Positions 62,301 through 64,000 of a stretch of 64,000 nt of DNA are shown one piece after another. The stretch comes from CAYLNH01 sp964384625 (lineage in GTDB: Bacteria; Verrucomicrobiota; Lentisphaeria; JABSQK01). Every line of letters starts with the position of its first letter. Position 1 is the stretch's first letter. The notes beneath the pieces were generated by a model. That model did no database searches. It saw nothing but the letters and a program-made list of their open reading frames with translations, and was not told the origin of the DNA. The position numbers and the translations under genes are program-made. The stretch covers positions 1-64,000 of the forward strand of contig CAYLNH010000002.1 in assembly GCA_964384625.1 (NCBI GenBank), read 5' to 3'.

Positions 62301-62956
62301 GGACGCCGGACTCCAAATCGATGCGCGGCCGGTTGACCGGCCGGTTCCTGCTCGACCTGGTGCACCGGAAGGACGGCGAGCTGTTCATCCACGGCGGCGG
62401 TCGCATCGGCATTGCCGAGGCGACCATCTACAAAATCCCTTTGATCAATGATTTCTTCCGCATCGTCCGCGCCGTGCCCGTCCTGGGGCGTGTGATCTCG
62501 CCGGACGACGCCGCCAAGATAACCAAACTCGAAGCGGACGTCTCGTTCGAGGGCAAGCGCATTGACATCACTCGAGCGCAGACCGACGGGAAGGTTATTG
62601 CTCTGGATGCCAACGGCTACTACTGGTGGGAGACCGGCGGCGTCGACATCCGCGTCCGCGCGGAGATCATCAAGATCGGGTTCTTTCGCCGCTTGTTTGT
62701 CCGTCGTATGATTGGCACCCTGGACGATTACGAGTGGGAGAAGTGGGCCTTCTTCAAGGACTTGATTCGGGACACCAAGAAGCCTGTCGACCCGGCGAGT
62801 ATCGGCAAGGAAGAACGCCGGAAGCTTGAGAAGACGGAGGATGGCGATACCAGTGGTGACGTCCTTGAGATCGTCCCCGTCCCGGAAGTCGAACCGGACA
62901 AATCGGATGCCGGGGACAGCGCGCTTGACAACACCGAGAAGAAAGAGACACAATAG
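59366..62956 (+). CDS. AsmA-like inner membrane-anchored protein
   Basis: A 1196-residue protein with one N-terminal membrane helix (about 17-36) and a long periplasmic beta-rich part. The C-terminal quarter (about 1000-1110) resembles the AsmA-like C-terminal region: GRLTGRFLLDLVHRKDG, FIHGGGRIGIAEATIYKIPLINDFFRIV and KLEADVSFEGKRIDITRAQTDG. AsmA/TamB/YhdP-type proteins carry phospholipids or help outer-membrane assembly. The final 60 residues are acidic and disordered. The mtlD gene starts 6 bases later. Confidence 0.82.
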   Translation: MSLHLRKRLLRRLRQALTWLLWSLTILVLLAVAIDVYCETAGLPRFVVRRYIVDRLADDGIYSEVGGVKAGLLNGIVIDQLTVRDRELGAYKLAQFNEVRLSIAPSQIFNETKKIRQIVARDGRIWMPLEHPGPDGSGDYVPVKVKHLNITLVRDYSSAAPDELRFAEIDADAVVYEGVNVRVRRTILRWTHDPTAPKQPLTVKPLLDKIPPVVHRVLDEVREVGLQTAPGRPVELTVAVNSDLDQPEQTQLELALAARNLLYNGLYLTRAELDAGLRPDAIQIDKLRLDIEDDEYVQATGRLDRGSGRFTGAVAVRTYPGKVLRAVAPEMLKHIRDFRFDGPPPRLDLTIHRADRHDLKAGDYTLDATVRDVVYVEAPVRNAKATVNYRAGEIEIPSVVAVLGPDYDLRGRVHYSTRHKDLFVRAAFAGDPRVFRLFSRDQKFRRDLTDAWQMFEFSPLARPRLNMDLYRWHNDDGPQAVLEGDMAATSFRFNGVFVSAMQGTTVIDFNQRLLLVDRLEIYRNGAPAIGQIAYSFPRENPSVRFDLESNFDTNAVMTLIMKQWKGMLARQGWSFKQTPYVHASGHAALKRAADYKVGVRVEAPFASWQDFKGQGARAHLLFTPDLVSIQANAERIDHLGWIYRDVKATDFKVTPESLQAHFSGTSAAIGNVTFAQPDLRLESDMKDVVLKQLKCKSVVVGMGDNERLRLGATALPRLEIKDGQVETMGVARGVSHVYGRTGNEKEITRAKALTAAVNWRDDALTIKGDLDGVEWLPQNVSAAKTSFTTVLKDDAVHTRLGAPKAVFASGLELRQCIFRTSTKDRETKASFEIKEARYNETTAADVSGDFTYEGSSWQAKNIRCKQLKSGPFQLVNAGGDAVYAYDTFSMKAKAEKMLVGSIAKDGDKKKSDSKTASPKWEIPNVSAKIFFQDGVWGVRDLQGRLYDGKLFGQLQYDTKKRTSKVVLNLLHAELAQFRRTPDSKSMRGRLTGRFLLDLVHRKDGELFIHGGGRIGIAEATIYKIPLINDFFRIVRAVPVLGRVISPDDAAKITKLEADVSFEGKRIDITRAQTDGKVIALDANGYYWWETGGVDIRVRAEIIKIGFFRRLFVRRMIGTLDDYEWEKWAFFKDLIRDTKKPVDPASIGKEERRKLEKTEDGDTSGDVLEIVPVPEVEPDKSDAGDSALDNTEKKETQ

Positions 62957-62962
62957 AACGCC

Positions 62963-64000
62963 ATGGGAAATGCCGTAATCTTTGGCGCCGGCAATATCGG
63001 GCGGGGTTTCATCGGACAACTCTTTGCCGAGTCCGGCCTGCGCGTTGACTTCGTCGACATTGATCGCGAACTCATCGATTATCTCAATCAAACCGGCAGC
63101 TACCACCTGCAGGCCGTCTTCAATAACGACACCGATGAAACCACCGTGGCGCCGGTCGGCGGCATCCCGGCTGACGATTCCGCCGCCGTGCAGGAGGCTC
63201 TGACGACGGCGGCGATTGCCGCCACCGCCGTCGGCGCGCGGGCGCTGAAATTCGTCGCGCCGAATCTGGCCGCCGGCATCGCCTGCCGCGCCGCTGCCGC
63301 CGCCCCGCCGCTGAACGTCATCCTCTGTGAAAACCTGAAGAACGCCGCCGGCATCGTGCGTGAGATGGTTGCCGATCACGTTCCGGCCGCCGCCCGCGAC
63401 TATTTCAACACGCAGGTCGGTTTTGTTGATACCGTCATCGGCCGCATGGTGCCCCCGCCCGATCCGGAAATGCGCGCGCAGGACATCGGTTTGATCCGCG
63501 TCGAACCTTACAAAGAACTGCCGGTTGATGCCGACGGCTTCAAGGGCGCCGTCCCGCAGATCGCCTGTATGACCGCGCATCACAACTTCCGGCGGTTTAC
63601 TGCGCGCAAGCTCTACATCCATAACTGCGGCCACGCGCTGTTGGCCTATCGCGGTTGGCTCAAGAGCCATGAGTACGGCTGGCAGGCCCTCGCCGACCCC
63701 GAGGTCAAGGAGTTCCTGTTCGCCGGCTGGGAGGAAAGCGCCGCCGCCGTTGCCGTGGAATACGCCGCCGATATCGACTGGCTGCGCCGGCATATGCAGG
63801 ACCTCTTTGTCCGTTTCGGCAACCGCGCCCTCGGTGATACGGTCTTTCGTCTCGGTCGCGACCCGATCCGGAAACTCGGGCCGACCGACCGCCTGGTTGC
63901 TCCGGCAAAACTGGCCGCCGCCGGCGGCACTGTGCCGACCTACCTGGCCGGCGGCGTTGCCGCCGCGTTCTGCTTTGCACCCGATGACGACCCCGTCGCC
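62963..64000 (+). CDS. mtlD: Mannitol-1-phosphate 5-dehydrogenase (3' end outside window)
   Basis: 346 codons are present and the frame is open to the window edge, so the gene is cut off near its end (family length about 380). It converts mannitol 1-phosphate and NAD to fructose 6-phosphate. The Rossmann start is AVIFGAGNIGRGFIGQLFAESG, followed by VILCENLKNAA, the catalytic-region KLYIHNCGHALLAYRGW and the C-terminal RFGNRALGDTVFRLGRDPIRKLGPTDRLV. It is tightly linked to the AsmA-like gene. Confidence 0.95.
   Translation, partial: MGNAVIFGAGNIGRGFIGQLFAESGLRVDFVDIDRELIDYLNQTGSYHLQAVFNNDTDETTVAPVGGIPADDSAAVQEALTTAAIAATAVGARALKFVAPNLAAGIACRAAAAAPPLNVILCENLKNAAGIVREMVADHVPAAARDYFNTQVGFVDTVIGRMVPPPDPEMRAQDIGLIRVEPYKELPVDADGFKGAVPQIACMTAHHNFRRFTARKLYIHNCGHALLAYRGWLKSHEYGWQALADPEVKEFLFAGWEESAAAVAVEYAADIDWLRRHMQDLFVRFGNRALGDTVFRLGRDPIRKLGPTDRLVAPAKLAAAGGTVPTYLAGGVAAAFCFAPDDDPVA

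Overview
The window is a GC-rich stretch of a Gram-negative bacterial chromosome, probably from a draft or metagenome assembly because it carries one run of 100 N at 54546-54645. The outer-membrane genes (LptE-like lipoprotein, Lnt, AsmA-like protein) show a double-membrane cell. The accessory content (AraC regulators, Gfo/Idh/MocA dehydrogenases, TIM-barrel isomerases, DUF4038 and sialidase-fold proteins, YdjY-type secreted protein, palindrome-rich intergenic elements) resembles the PVC superphylum, most like Lentisphaerota/Kiritimatiellota or a relative. This placement is inference from gene families, not from a marker-gene tree.

Layout. 1-9.1 kb: a GH65 phosphorylase-like enzyme, then a six-gene minus-strand carbohydrate-type ABC importer (lipoprotein, two permeases, small membrane protein, two different ATPases) with overlapping genes. 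9.4-12.2 kb: a large DUF1638-hydantoinase/oxoprolinase fusion. 12.2-30.7 kb: carbohydrate and accessory metabolism. It holds a SUFU-domain protein, a beta-helix glycosidase-like protein, GH43, two AraC regulators, a URO-D superfamily protein, two Gfo/Idh/MocA dehydrogenases, two sugar isomerase-like TIM barrels, an FAD oxidoreductase, PpnP, a DUF4038 glycosidase-like protein, a sialidase-fold protein and an RNA m5U methyltransferase. None of the glycan-active proteins shows a signal peptide. The intergenic spaces carry a recurrent three-hairpin palindromic element.

30.7-43.1 kb: a sensor histidine kinase with a multi-pass sensor region, a lone HlyD-type adaptor, an ICMT/PEMT-type methyltransferase next to a small kinase-fold protein, an XPB helicase-Bax1 (DUF790) nuclease pair, a YgbA-type protein, an orphan formyltransferase and a YdjY-like secreted protein. 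43.4-56.1 kb: cell-envelope and core genes on the minus strand (ftsK - RodZ-like - lnt, then fmt - RNase E/G - purC - TPR - lptE), with a divergent phosphomannose-isomerase-like gene that appears to lack key residues. 56.4-64 kb (plus strand): a VIT-VWA protein with a GlyGly-CTERM tail directly followed by its probable rhombosortase, an AsmA-like protein, and mannitol-1-phosphate 5-dehydrogenase running off the end.

The most notable items are the DUF1638-hydantoinase fusion, the rhombosortase with its adjacent substrate, the RNase E/G whose S1 domain is split by a long Asn/Arg/Gln-rich repetitive insertion that broke the assembly, the bacterial XPB-Bax1 pair, the degenerate phosphomannose isomerase, and the dispersed composite palindromic element.
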